A stretch of 11,099 nucleotides of DNA, taken from positions 1 through 11,099 of the forward strand of contig JBBRQP010000091.1 of NCBI GenBank assembly GCA_038226175.1. Direction: 5' to 3'. The position numbers were made by a program, and so were the translations under genes. The stretch is from JBBRQP01 sp038226175 (GTDB lineage Bacteria > Cyanobacteriota > Cyanobacteriia > Gloeobacterales > Anthocerotibacteraceae). Below, piece after piece: positions 1-7,185 of this stretch. The notes beneath the pieces were generated by a model. It searched no databases. It worked only from the letters and a program-made list of their open reading frames with translations, and had not been told where the DNA came from. Within the stretch, counting starts at the first letter, position 1; every line of letters begins with the position of its first letter.

Positions 1-63
1 ATCGGCTTGACGGAGGATACTGAGCTTATATTCTGCCGTTAGGGTACGGCGGGTGTGAAGCAT
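1..63 (-). CDS. IS3-family transposase OrfA, N-terminal 21 residues only
   Basis: Translation from the ATG at 63-61 gives MLHTRRTLTAEYKLSILRQA, then Asp at the window edge. The R-R-x-[FL]-[TS]-A-E-Y-K-L-x-I-L-x-x-A-D pattern is, from memory, the typical opening of IS3-family OrfA proteins, the helix-turn-helix subunit that binds the element's ends. A Shine-Dalgarno AGGAGA lies 9 bases upstream of the ATG, which supports this start. The frame is open to the window edge. Only the beginning is visible, so subgroup and integrity cannot be judged. Confidence 0.75.
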   Translation of the reverse strand, partial: MLHTRRTLTAEYKLSILRQAD

Positions 64-84
64 GATGGGTGTTCTCCTGATATA

Positions 85-105
85 GACGGTAATTGTTGTC
101 GCTCA
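85..105 (-). repeat. Putative terminal inverted repeat of the IS3-family element
   Basis: Read on the - strand from 105 to 85 this begins TGAGCGACAACAATTACC. It lies just outside the transposase ribosome-binding site and begins with the TG dinucleotide expected at IS3-family tips. Adjacent bases from 106 (GGTG...) read as hsdM. The matching repeat at the far end is not in the window, so this call rests on position and the TG tip only. Confidence 0.4.
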
Positions 106-106
106 G

Positions 107-2417
107 GTGTCTCTCTTTATATTGGCACAGAGGGCATTGCCGACGATGTACTGCGTGATGTCTATGTGCGCGGTAAGTATCGCGATGTGATTCTCCCAAT
201 GACAGTTCTACGCCGCCTGGATGCTGTGTTAGAGCCAACGCAGCAGAATGTGCTGGAGATGAAAAATGCTCTGGACTTAGCAGGGATCGTAAATCAAGCT
301 GATGCCCTCCGTGATGCCGCTGGGCAGGCTTTCTACAACACTTCACCTTTTCTCCTCCGCGACCTTAAATCACGAGCTACCCAGCAAAAGCTCAAGGATG
401 ATTTTGAAGCTTACCTCGACGGATTCTCGTCGAATGTTCAAGATATCCTCATTAACTTTGAGTTCCGTAACCAGATTCCGCGTCTCTCTAAAGCCGATGC
501 CCTAGGGCAGCTCATTGAGAAATTCCTCGACAAGGACATGAACCTCAGCCCTTATGCAGTGGGTGACCAGCTGGGTCTGGATAATCACTCCATGGGTACC
601 ATGTTTGAGGAGCTTGTCCGGCGTTTCAACGAAGAAAATAACGAAGAAGCAGGTGAGCACTGGACACCCCGTGATGCAGTTCGGTTGATGGCGAATCTGA
701 TGTTCTTGCCGGTGGCCGATAAAATTGAGTCTGGAACTTATTTACTCTATGACTGCGCCTGCGGTACGGGCGGTATGTTAACTGTGGCGGAAGAAACCCT
801 CAAAATAATTGCCGAGAAGCACGGTAAACAAGTCGCCACTCACCTCTATGGGCAGGAAATTAACGCTGAGACCTACGCCATCTGTAAAGCTGACCTTCTA
901 CTCAAAGGGGATGGTGATGCAGCGGACAATATCATCGGTGGGCCAGAGTACTCCACCCTGGCAAATGATGCTTTTCGTCATCGTGAATTTGACCTCATGC
1001 TCGCTAATCCACCCTATGGCAAGAGCTGGAAGAGTGATCTAGAGCGCATGGGCGGCAAGAAAGAACTCAAAGACCCACGCTTTGTTATTCGCCATGCGGG
1101 TGATGCTGAATATTCTCTGATCACGCGCTCTAGTGACGGTCAGATGCTTTTCTTGGCCAATATGCTGAGCAAGATGAAGCACGACACGCCTTTAGGTAGT
1201 CGCATTGCTGAGGTACATAACGGTTCTTCTCTCTTTACCGGGGATGCAGGTCAAGGTGAAAGTAATATCCGCCGCTGGGTGATTGAGAGCGATTGGTTAG
1301 AGGCTATTGTCGCTTTGCCCCTGAATCTTTTTTACAACACAGGCATTGCCACCTATGTTTGGGTGCTAACGAACCGGAAGCCCGAACACCGCAAAGGCAA
1401 AGTACAGCTCATTGATGCTACGCAGTGGTTCCGTCCCCTGCGCAAGAACATGGGCAAGAAGAACTGTGAACTCGCCCCTGAAGATATCCAGCGCATTTGT
1501 GATGCCTTCCTCGCTTTTGAGGAAACGCCTCAGTCAAAAATCTTCCTCAATGCTGCTTTTGGTTTCTGGAAGGTAAAAGTTGAACGTCCGCTGCGCCTTC
1601 ATAGCCAACTCACCCGCCAGCGCATCGAAACCTTGCGTTTTGCTTCAGGAGATGAAGATATCCGCACGGTGCTGTACGACGAACTTGGCGATGCGCTCTT
1701 TGAAAACCCGGCCTCTGTCCGCAAAGAACTGGAAAAGCTCGTCAACGACTGGGGCGCGGATACCGAGGATGAGGACGAGGACAGCGAAAATGGCGCTGCG
1801 AAGAAATCTCTGTCTGATAGCAAAAAAAAGAAACTTCTCAGTGAAGTGACTTGGCGACGGGATGCCCAACTGGTCGAGACGGCGACAAAGCTCCGCGACG
1901 TTTTGGGGGATGGTCTCTTTGAAGACCATAATATTTTCCTAGAAAAAGTTGATTCTGTCCTGAAAAAGCTCAATCTCAAAACTAGTACTACTGACTTGAA
2001 ACTCATTATTAATGCGGTCAGTTGGCGTGAAGAGAATGCCGCCCATGTGATTAAGAAAGTATACAAGCCGGGAAAGGCTGAACCTAACCTTATACACGGG
2101 CTTTTTGAGGCGGTGGTTGATGGGAGAGTTATGTGGTTGAATACGAACCTGACAGCGAATTACGCGATTATGAGCAGATTCCTTTATTGGAAGAAGGGGG
2201 CATTGAGGCGTTTATTCAGCGGGAAGTTTTACCTTATACGCCCGATGCTTGGGTTGTGGAGGCAGACACGAAGATTGGTTATGAGATTAGTTTTACCCGC
2301 CACTTTTATCAACCGCCAAAGCTGCGAACACTCGCTGAAATTAGCGCCGACATTCTTGCACTAGAGCAAGAAACCGAAGGGCTGTTGAGTGAAATCACTA
2401 AAGGAGCAAGTCAATGA
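107..2417 (+). pseudogene. hsdM: Type I restriction-modification DNA methyltransferase subunit HsdM, 5'-truncated and frameshifted
   Basis: HsdM transfers a methyl group from S-adenosylmethionine to adenine (N6) within sites chosen by HsdS. The central frame (open 55-2364) carries the family's N-terminal helical domain (GKYRDVILPMTVLRRLDA, coded at 172-225), the AdoMet motif D-C-A-C-G-T-G-G-M at codons 233-241 counted from GTG 55, and the catalytic N-P-P-Y at codons 318-321. An acidic-then-lysine linker lies near codons 568-594. Three defects are visible. The native start is gone because an IS3 end abuts at about 105. The N-terminal segment (Q-V-S-L-F-I-L, 104-124) is in a different frame from G-I-A-D-D-V-L (from 133). 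Near 2121-2133 the frame breaks again and the conserved C-terminus (VEYEPDSELRDYEQIPLLEE) continues in the -1 frame to 2417. Translation could begin at GTG 55 inside the IS, giving a chimeric N-terminus with a wrong C-terminus ending at 2364. Family identity is certain; loss of function is inferred. Confidence 0.88.
2133..2417 (+). CDS. HsdM C-terminal fragment, separate reading frame
   Basis: This 94-codon frame begins at a GTG with a GGGAG Shine-Dalgarno at 2122-2126, six bases upstream, so it could be translated on its own. Its sequence matches the end of type I methyltransferase subunits: an EYEPDSELRD-type segment, a conserved EQIPLLEEGGIEAFIQREVL region, then GYEISFTRHFY and a C-terminal helix with LEQETEGLL. 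In intact relatives this region continues directly from the catalytic domain and contributes to contact with HsdS. The upstream in-frame stop is TGA 2118-2120. Its own stop overlaps the ATG of the next gene (ATGA at 2414-2417), so translation of this fragment may matter for coupling to the DUF262 gene. It is most simply the 3' part of frameshifted hsdM, not an independent gene. Confidence 0.6.
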   Translation: MVEYEPDSELRDYEQIPLLEEGGIEAFIQREVLPYTPDAWVVEADTKIGYEISFTRHFYQPPKLRTLAEISADILALEQETEGLLSEITKGASQ

Positions 2418-4240
2418 GAGAGATCTTAGGTGAGGCTAAAACTGTTCGCCAGTTACTCAAGGGAGTTAAATACTCCATCGATTACTACCAGCGCGAGTAC
2501 AAATGGCAAGAAAAGCAAATCCATGAATTGGTAGATGACCTCAGCGATAAATTTCTTGAGGAACACCAACCATCGCACCCTCGGACTAAAGTTGGTGATT
2601 ACCCACACTACTTCCTTGGCTCGATTATTATCAGTAAAAAGGATCAAATTGGATATATTGTGGATGGGCAGCAGCGCCTCACCAGCCTGACGCTCTTGCT
2701 TGTATTACTTCGCAATCTTCAGATGGATCGTGCGGACAAAGTGAATGTAGATGAGTTGATCTTTTCTGAACGTTATGCCAAGAAGTCATTCAACCTGCAT
2801 GTTGATGAGCGCACCCCAGTGATGGACGCACTCTATGATGGTCAACTCTTTGATGTAACAGACCGCCCTGAATCGGTGCAAAATTTGGTCGCGCGTTATC
2901 GTGACCTCCAAAGCTTCTTCCCTGAAGAGTTGCGTGGTTCATCTTTGCCTTATTTTGTAGATTGGCTGCTGGAGAACGTTCATCTCGTCCAGATTACTGC
3001 CTACTCCGATGACGATGCCTATACTATCTTTGAGACCATGAACGACAGGGGGCTTTCACTCAGCCCTACAGATATGCTCAAGGGCTACCTGCTTGCCAAT
3101 ATCGACGAGGCAAAACGCACTATCGCGAGCAACCTCTGGCGCGACCGCATCCGTGACCTCAATGAAGCTGGTAAAGAGGTTGAAGCTGACTGTTTCAAGG
3201 CGTGGCTGCGGAGCCAGTATGCCCTCAAAATTCGTGAGCGAAAAAAAGGTGCAAAAGCTGAGGATTTTGACCGTATTGGTACTGAATTTCACCGATGGTT
3301 ACGCGATGCTGCCGACGATATTGGGCTTAAGCAAAGTGACGACTTCTATCGTTTTATCAACCGCGACTTCGACTTCTACAGCCGACACTATTTAAGATTA
3401 ATCGAAGCATCTCAGAAGCCTGTACCAGGTTTGGAAGACGTACTCTACAACGCATATCATGACTTCACCCTACAATATATGCTGTTATTAGCACCCCTCC
3501 ATCCGACTGATAGTGAGGAGGTTGTTAACCGCAAGTTTGCTTTAGTTGCTCGATATCTCAATATTCTACTGACTTGGCGGTTGTGGAATTTCCGCACCAT
3601 AGCCTACTCAACTATGCAGTATGCCATGTTCGTAGTTATGCGGGAGATTCGCGGGCTTGGCACTGATGCGCTTTCGGCTAAGTTGCATGAGTTGCTATCT
3701 AAGGAGAGTGAGAAATTTGATAGTAATGAGCGCCTCCGTTTACATCAGCAGAACCGCTATGCGCTGCACCACATCCTCGCCCGCCTTACTGATTATGTTG
3801 AGTCCCAGTCCGGCCAGCCTTCTCGCTATCTAGAATTTCTTGCTGAGGGTAGAAATCGCTACGAGGTGGAGCATATTTGGGCGAACCATCCAGAGCGCCA
3901 CACGGACGAGTTTTCCCACCCAGCAGATTTTGCTGAACATCGTAACCGTATTGGAGGGCTACTTCTTTTGCCCAAGAGTTTCAACGCCAGCTATGGCGAC
4001 CTAAGTTATTCAGATAAGCTCCCACATTACAATACGCACAATCTCCTGGCTCGTTCCCTGCACCCACAGTGCTATGACCACAATCCAGGTTTTCTGCGTT
4101 TCAAGGAGCAAAGTGGGTTGCCCTTTGCTCCAATGGATGATTTCAAAAAATCTAACCTCGAAGCTCGTAGCCTGCTCTATCGGATGATTGCTGAACGTAT
4201 TTGGAATCCTGATGATTTGCTGAATGGAGCTACATCATGA
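2414..4240 (+). CDS. DUF262 + DUF1524 (GmrSD-like) putative nuclease, 608 aa
   Basis: The N-terminal half is a DUF262 (GmrS-type, ParB/Srx-like) domain: Y25-Q-R-E-Y-K-W31, the hallmark D84-G-Q-Q-R-L-T90, and F-E-T-M-N-D-R-G ending at residue 213. The C-terminal part is a DUF1524 (GmrD-type, His-Me/HNH-like) nuclease domain with E486-H487-I-W and, further on, H509-R-N511-R-I-G-G followed by LLLLPKSFNASYGDL. Known relatives with both domains (GmrSD, SspE, BrxU) are anti-phage effectors in which DUF262 binds or hydrolyses NTP and DUF1524 cuts DNA. Whether this one recognises modified DNA is unknown. AAGGAG at 2401-2406 sits seven bases before the ATG. The gene overlaps the end of hsdM and the start of hsdS by four bases each, so it appears translationally coupled inside the type I operon. 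No breaks are visible. Role within this locus is inferred. Confidence 0.88.
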   Translation: MREILGEAKTVRQLLKGVKYSIDYYQREYKWQEKQIHELVDDLSDKFLEEHQPSHPRTKVGDYPHYFLGSIIISKKDQIGYIVDGQQRLTSLTLLLVLLRNLQMDRADKVNVDELIFSERYAKKSFNLHVDERTPVMDALYDGQLFDVTDRPESVQNLVARYRDLQSFFPEELRGSSLPYFVDWLLENVHLVQITAYSDDDAYTIFETMNDRGLSLSPTDMLKGYLLANIDEAKRTIASNLWRDRIRDLNEAGKEVEADCFKAWLRSQYALKIRERKKGAKAEDFDRIGTEFHRWLRDAADDIGLKQSDDFYRFINRDFDFYSRHYLRLIEASQKPVPGLEDVLYNAYHDFTLQYMLLLAPLHPTDSEEVVNRKFALVARYLNILLTWRLWNFRTIAYSTMQYAMFVVMREIRGLGTDALSAKLHELLSKESEKFDSNERLRLHQQNRYALHHILARLTDYVESQSGQPSRYLEFLAEGRNRYEVEHIWANHPERHTDEFSHPADFAEHRNRIGGLLLLPKSFNASYGDLSYSDKLPHYNTHNLLARSLHPQCYDHNPGFLRFKEQSGLPFAPMDDFKKSNLEARSLLYRMIAERIWNPDDLLNGATS

Positions 4241-5628
4241 TTGAAGGACTCAAACCCTATGCGGAATATAAAGAGTCGGGGCTTCCATGGCTTGGGCGCT
4301 GCCCGAAACATTGGAAGCTTAGACGTACTAAGATTCTATTTTATGAACGTGTGCAAAAAGGGTTTCCAAACGAACCTCTTTTAGCTGCTACTCAAACTAA
4401 GGGAGTCGTTAAAAAGGAAGACTACGAAACCCGGACAGTCACGGCGCAGAAAGATCTGCATCTTTTGAAACTCGTTGAAAAGGGTGATTACGTGATTAGT
4501 CTTCGCTCTTTTCAAGGTGGTATTGAGGTTGCTCATCACAAAGGAATTATTAGTCCTGCATATACTGTGTTGAAGCCAAGTCAAGCATTGGATTTTGGGT
4601 ATTATTCAATCTTTTTTAAATCTAGAAATTTTATTGATAGTCTTTCTCTTTTCGTCACTGGAATCCGCGAGGGTCAAAATATTGACTACCAAAAGTTGAG
4701 CCGGGTAGAAATGCCGTTTCCCCCGCCCGATGAACAAGCCGCTATTGTTCGATTCCTTGACCACGCGAACCGAAAGATTGATAAATTCATCCGTGCCAAA
4801 CGAAAGCTCATCACGCTACTGAACGAGCAGAAACAGGCAATCATTCACCATGCTGTTACCCGTGGACTTGATCCCGATGTGCCACTGAAACCTTCTGGAG
4901 TTCCTTGGCTGGGGGATATTCCAGCGCATTGGGAAGTGAGAAAAATTAAATCGCTTGTTTTTGCTTTTGGCGGAATGACTCCAAGTAAAACAAATATAAA
5001 TTATTGGAATGGAGTTATCCCATGGGTAAGTCCAAAAGATATGAAGATACGAGAGATTAATAACTCTAAAGATCACGTCTCAACTCTTGCTCTCCAGCAT
5101 ACAGGTATCAAGCTTGTTCAGCCTCCTGCTGTTCTAATCGTGGTTCGGGGAATGATTTTAGCCCGAACATTTCCAGTGGCAATTACTTCTGCACCTGTAA
5201 CTGTAAACCAAGACATAAAAGCGCTCGTTACGAAACCTTGCTTGAGATCGAATTATTTTGTTTCTTTACTCACAGGTATACAAGGTGATTTACTACTACT
5301 TGTTGAAATTGCTGGTCATGGAACCTGCTGTCTTCGCACAGATTCGTGGGAGAGCTTTTGTATTCCGCTTCCACCAGTAAAGGAACAGGAAAACATTGAA
5401 GCATATTTAGAACAAAAGTTATCCATTCAGAATACTGCCATTGCTCGCACCGAACGCGAGATCGCCCTAATGCAGGAATATCGAACACGCCTGACAGCGT
5501 ATACTGTGACGGGTAAATTAGATGTTCGGGAGGCTGCTGCGAAACTGCCTGATCTGCCTAGCGATGTTGAAGAATCAGTAGATGAGACACTTGAGCAGGT
5601 TCTTGACCTAGAGCCCGAAGATGATTGA
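4237..5628 (+). CDS. hsdS: Type I restriction-modification specificity subunit HsdS
   Basis: HsdS is the DNA-recognition subunit that docks two HsdM (and two HsdR) subunits and determines the bipartite target. The 463-aa protein shows the usual two-fold design. Half 1 starts S14-G-L-P-W-L-G-x-x-P-x-H-W26, and half 2 repeats this at S220-G-V-P-W-L-G-x-x-P-x-H-W232. Each half has a target-recognition domain ending in P-x-P-P-x-x-E-Q (P162-Q167 and P377-Q384), followed by a long helical spacer (about 170-215 and 386-430). The two recognition domains look unrelated, so an asymmetric split site is expected. The tail after residue 440 is strongly acidic. The start overlaps the upstream stop (ATGA, 4237-4240) with GGAG at 4226-4229. 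The recognition domains are visibly more AT-rich than the flanking genes, as is common for swapped specificity modules. The frame is intact. The sequence recognised cannot be read from this window. Confidence 0.95.
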   Translation: MIEGLKPYAEYKESGLPWLGRCPKHWKLRRTKILFYERVQKGFPNEPLLAATQTKGVVKKEDYETRTVTAQKDLHLLKLVEKGDYVISLRSFQGGIEVAHHKGIISPAYTVLKPSQALDFGYYSIFFKSRNFIDSLSLFVTGIREGQNIDYQKLSRVEMPFPPPDEQAAIVRFLDHANRKIDKFIRAKRKLITLLNEQKQAIIHHAVTRGLDPDVPLKPSGVPWLGDIPAHWEVRKIKSLVFAFGGMTPSKTNINYWNGVIPWVSPKDMKIREINNSKDHVSTLALQHTGIKLVQPPAVLIVVRGMILARTFPVAITSAPVTVNQDIKALVTKPCLRSNYFVSLLTGIQGDLLLLVEIAGHGTCCLRTDSWESFCIPLPPVKEQENIEAYLEQKLSIQNTAIARTEREIALMQEYRTRLTAYTVTGKLDVREAAAKLPDLPSDVEESVDETLEQVLDLEPEDD

Positions 5629-5635
5629 GCGCAGA

Positions 5636-5684
5636 AAGTTCCCTTTTTGGGAACTAAGAGAGTATAATTCATAAAAGGGAACTT
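5636..5684 (+). promoter_or_regulatory. higBA promoter with 12-bp inverted-repeat operator
   Basis: Between hsdS and higB there is a perfect -10 box TATAAT at 5663-5668. It is flanked by a perfect 12-bp inverted repeat: AAGTTCCCTTTT at 5636-5647 and AAAAGGGAACTT at 5673-5684. A third half-site (GGGAACT, 5649-5655) pairs with the left arm as a compact 7-bp palindrome with a TTTTT spacer. The left arm covers the -35 position and the right arm covers the expected transcription start and the AAGGGA ribosome-binding site (5675-5680) of higB. This is the geometry expected for autorepression by a HigA-type antitoxin. The -35 element itself is poor (TTCCCT or TCCCTT). No T-run follows the small palindrome on either strand, so I prefer operator to terminator. 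Confidence 0.75.
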
Positions 5685-5688
5685 AGAT

Positions 5689-5982
5689 ATGCGCATCATT
5701 TCTAAGAAACCCCTCGTGGACTACGGAGCTAGAGTTTCTGCGGTAAAGTCGGAGCTTGATGCTTGGCACGCAGAAGCCAAGGCGGCAGATTGGGCAACGC
5801 CCACGGACGTAAAGGAGAAATATGGCAATGCCAGCATTCTCAAGGACGGACGGGTAGTGTTCAATATCTGCGGGAACAAACACCGGCTGGTGGTGTGGAT
5901 CAACTACGAGTTCCGTACCATCTACATCCGTTTTCTGGGCACCCACGCTGAATACGACCAAATAGACGCGCAGACCATCTAA
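5689..5982 (+). CDS. higB: HigB-type mRNA interferase toxin (type II toxin-antitoxin), 97 aa
   Basis: This is the toxin of a HigB (RelE superfamily, HigB_toxin) pair. Such toxins cleave mRNA, usually on the ribosome. Characteristic family segments are M1-R-I-I-S-K-K at the start, A-D-W with D-V-K around residues 33-42, V-F-N-I-C-G-N-K-H-R-L-V-V (57-69) and I-R-F-L-G-T-H-A-E-Y-D-Q-I-D (80-93), with the usual length of about 95-100 residues. Most relatives, from memory, read N-K-Y-R-L where this has N-K-H-R-L (His65), a small oddity whose effect is unknown. The ATG lies eight bases after AAGGGA. The stop overlaps the next start by one base (TAATG, 5980-5984), so toxin and antitoxin are coupled. 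The toxin-first order is typical of hig loci. It has its own promoter and operator just upstream, separating it from hsdS. Confidence 0.92.
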   Translation: MRIISKKPLVDYGARVSAVKSELDAWHAEAKAADWATPTDVKEKYGNASILKDGRVVFNICGNKHRLVVWINYEFRTIYIRFLGTHAEYDQIDAQTI

Positions 5983-7181
5983 TGAAACCCAAACTGATTA
6001 AGACGGAAACAGATTACCAAGATGCCCTTGCCCGCATCGAAATGCTCTTTGAAGCCAAGCCCGGTTCACCCGAAGGCGACGAGCTTGAACTGCTCATCAC
6101 TTTAGTAGAGCTTTACGAGGAAAAAGTCTACCCCATTGACTTGCCTAGCCCGGTCGAGGCGATCCGATTCCGCATGGAACAGCAGGGGCTCAAAGCAAAA
6201 GACTTGGTTTCCTATATCGGCAATGCCTCCAAAGTATCCGAAGTCCTCGCTGGCAAACGTCCCCTCAGCCTGACCATGATCCGCAACTTAGTGAATGGGC
6301 TGGGCATCCCTGCGGAAGTTCTCCTCCAAGAGCCAGGGGCAAAGCTTGCCTCAGAAGTTGTGTTAGAGCAAGGTCGCCAGTTTCCGTTAGCGGAAATGGT
6401 GAAGAGGGGCTGGTTTACGGGATTTTCAGGCACCGTAACTGAGGCCAAGCAAAATCTAGAAGATTTACTTACCAGTTTTGTAGGATCGCTTGGTTCCAAC
6501 GCATTGATCCCCGCCCTGAATCGCCAACATATACGCGATGGCTGCCAACAAGATGAATACGCCTTGATGGCTTGGCGTATTCGTGTGGCTAATCTTGCGT
6601 TACGCGAATCCCTTCCTCCTTACAAGCCAGGTACAGTCACACCAGCATTTCTACAAGAAGTCGTTCGGTTGAGCTATCTCGAAACTGGCCCCCTATTAGC
6701 ACGGGAATTTCTCAACAAGAACGGCATCTACCTGATTTGTGAACCCCATCTCCCAAAAACGCATCTGGATGGTGCTGCCTTAAAGTTACCTGATGGCTCA
6801 TGTGTAGTGGCGCTAACGCTTCGACACGACCGATTAGATAACTTTTGGTTTACCTTGTGCCATGAGCTTGCCCATGTCGCACTTCACCTGGATCAAGACG
6901 ATATTGAAGCTTTCTTCGATGATGTCAGCGAAGCAGGAAGCGACCAATACGAAAAAGAAGCCGACGCACTAGCGTCTGAATCCCTAATCCCGAGACAACT
7001 TTGGGAGTCTGCACAGCTTACGCAACACTCTGGTTCCGAGCGTGTTGTGGAGTTTGCCGAGCAAATTCGCATTAGCCCAGCGATTCCCGCCGGTCGTCTC
7101 CGTTATGAGAATAAAGCTTATATGCGTTTCAAGTCCCTCATTGGCAGCGGAACAGTGAAAGCAATGTTCGGAGTGACTTGA
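5982..7181 (+). CDS. HigA-like antitoxin fused to an ImmA/IrrE zinc metallopeptidase, 399 aa
   Basis: The N-terminal part (about 1-115) resembles HigA antitoxins: an acidic helical start, P-S-P-V-E-A-I-R-F-R-M-E (55-66) and a helix-turn-helix around 67-115 (K-A-K-D-L, then G-N-A-S-K-V-S-E-V-L-A-G-K-R-P-L-S). It should bind the toxin and the 5636-5684 operator. A linker follows, then an ImmA/IrrE-type domain from about 215 with H294-E-L-A-H298 (HExxH) and downstream glutamates E324-K-E326-A as the likely third zinc ligand, followed by L-I-P. ImmA-type peptidases cleave repressors or partner proteins in response to damage signals. The substrate here is unknown. Simple HigA proteins are about 120-130 aa, so the extra 270 residues are a real fusion. 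The start overlaps higB by one base, and the stop lies four bases before hsdR. Confidence 0.88.
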   Translation: MKPKLIKTETDYQDALARIEMLFEAKPGSPEGDELELLITLVELYEEKVYPIDLPSPVEAIRFRMEQQGLKAKDLVSYIGNASKVSEVLAGKRPLSLTMIRNLVNGLGIPAEVLLQEPGAKLASEVVLEQGRQFPLAEMVKRGWFTGFSGTVTEAKQNLEDLLTSFVGSLGSNALIPALNRQHIRDGCQQDEYALMAWRIRVANLALRESLPPYKPGTVTPAFLQEVVRLSYLETGPLLAREFLNKNGIYLICEPHLPKTHLDGAALKLPDGSCVVALTLRHDRLDNFWFTLCHELAHVALHLDQDDIEAFFDDVSEAGSDQYEKEADALASESLIPRQLWESAQLTQHSGSERVVEFAEQIRISPAIPAGRLRYENKAYMRFKSLIGSGTVKAMFGVT

Positions 7182-7185
7182 AACC

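Larger units (their letters stand above)
1..105 (-). mobile_element. IS3-family insertion sequence, 5' (left) end, partial
   Basis: The first 105 bases look like the terminus of an IS3-family element that runs out of the window to the left. Seen: a transposase start on the - strand at 63, a Shine-Dalgarno AGGAGA on the - strand at 78-73, and, read inward on the - strand from 105, a sequence starting TGAGCGACAAC, which fits the usual TG...CA ends of this family. From about 107 onward the sequence reads as hsdM. Inferred: the element inserted at about codon 3 of hsdM and removed its start codon and promoter. The exact edge cannot be proved because the other end and the target-site duplication lie outside the window. 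Confidence 0.72.

Noticed and set aside
26..346. 106-codon open frame on the - strand crossing the IS/hsdM junction
   Set aside because: It spans two unrelated sequences, is rich in His/Arg/Pro, and is antisense to a recognisable hsdM segment; the real transposase frame here starts at 63 in another phase.
1822..1830. A-run containing A-AAA-AAG in the correct phase within hsdM, a classic -1 slippery heptamer
   Set aside because: A -1 slip here meets a TGA at 1842-1844 after four codons, and the actual frame break is about 300 bases downstream, so it does not explain the split gene.
1599..2066. 155-codon open frame on the - strand opposite hsdM
   Set aside because: Serine/leucine/arginine-rich shadow of the acidic and lysine-rich linker of HsdM; no recognisable domain and no supporting signals.
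5637..5655. AGTTCCC-TTTTT-GGGAACT hairpin just after hsdS as an intrinsic terminator
   Set aside because: The T-run is in the loop, not after the stem, and the stem is only 7 bp; the arms are better explained as operator half-sites.
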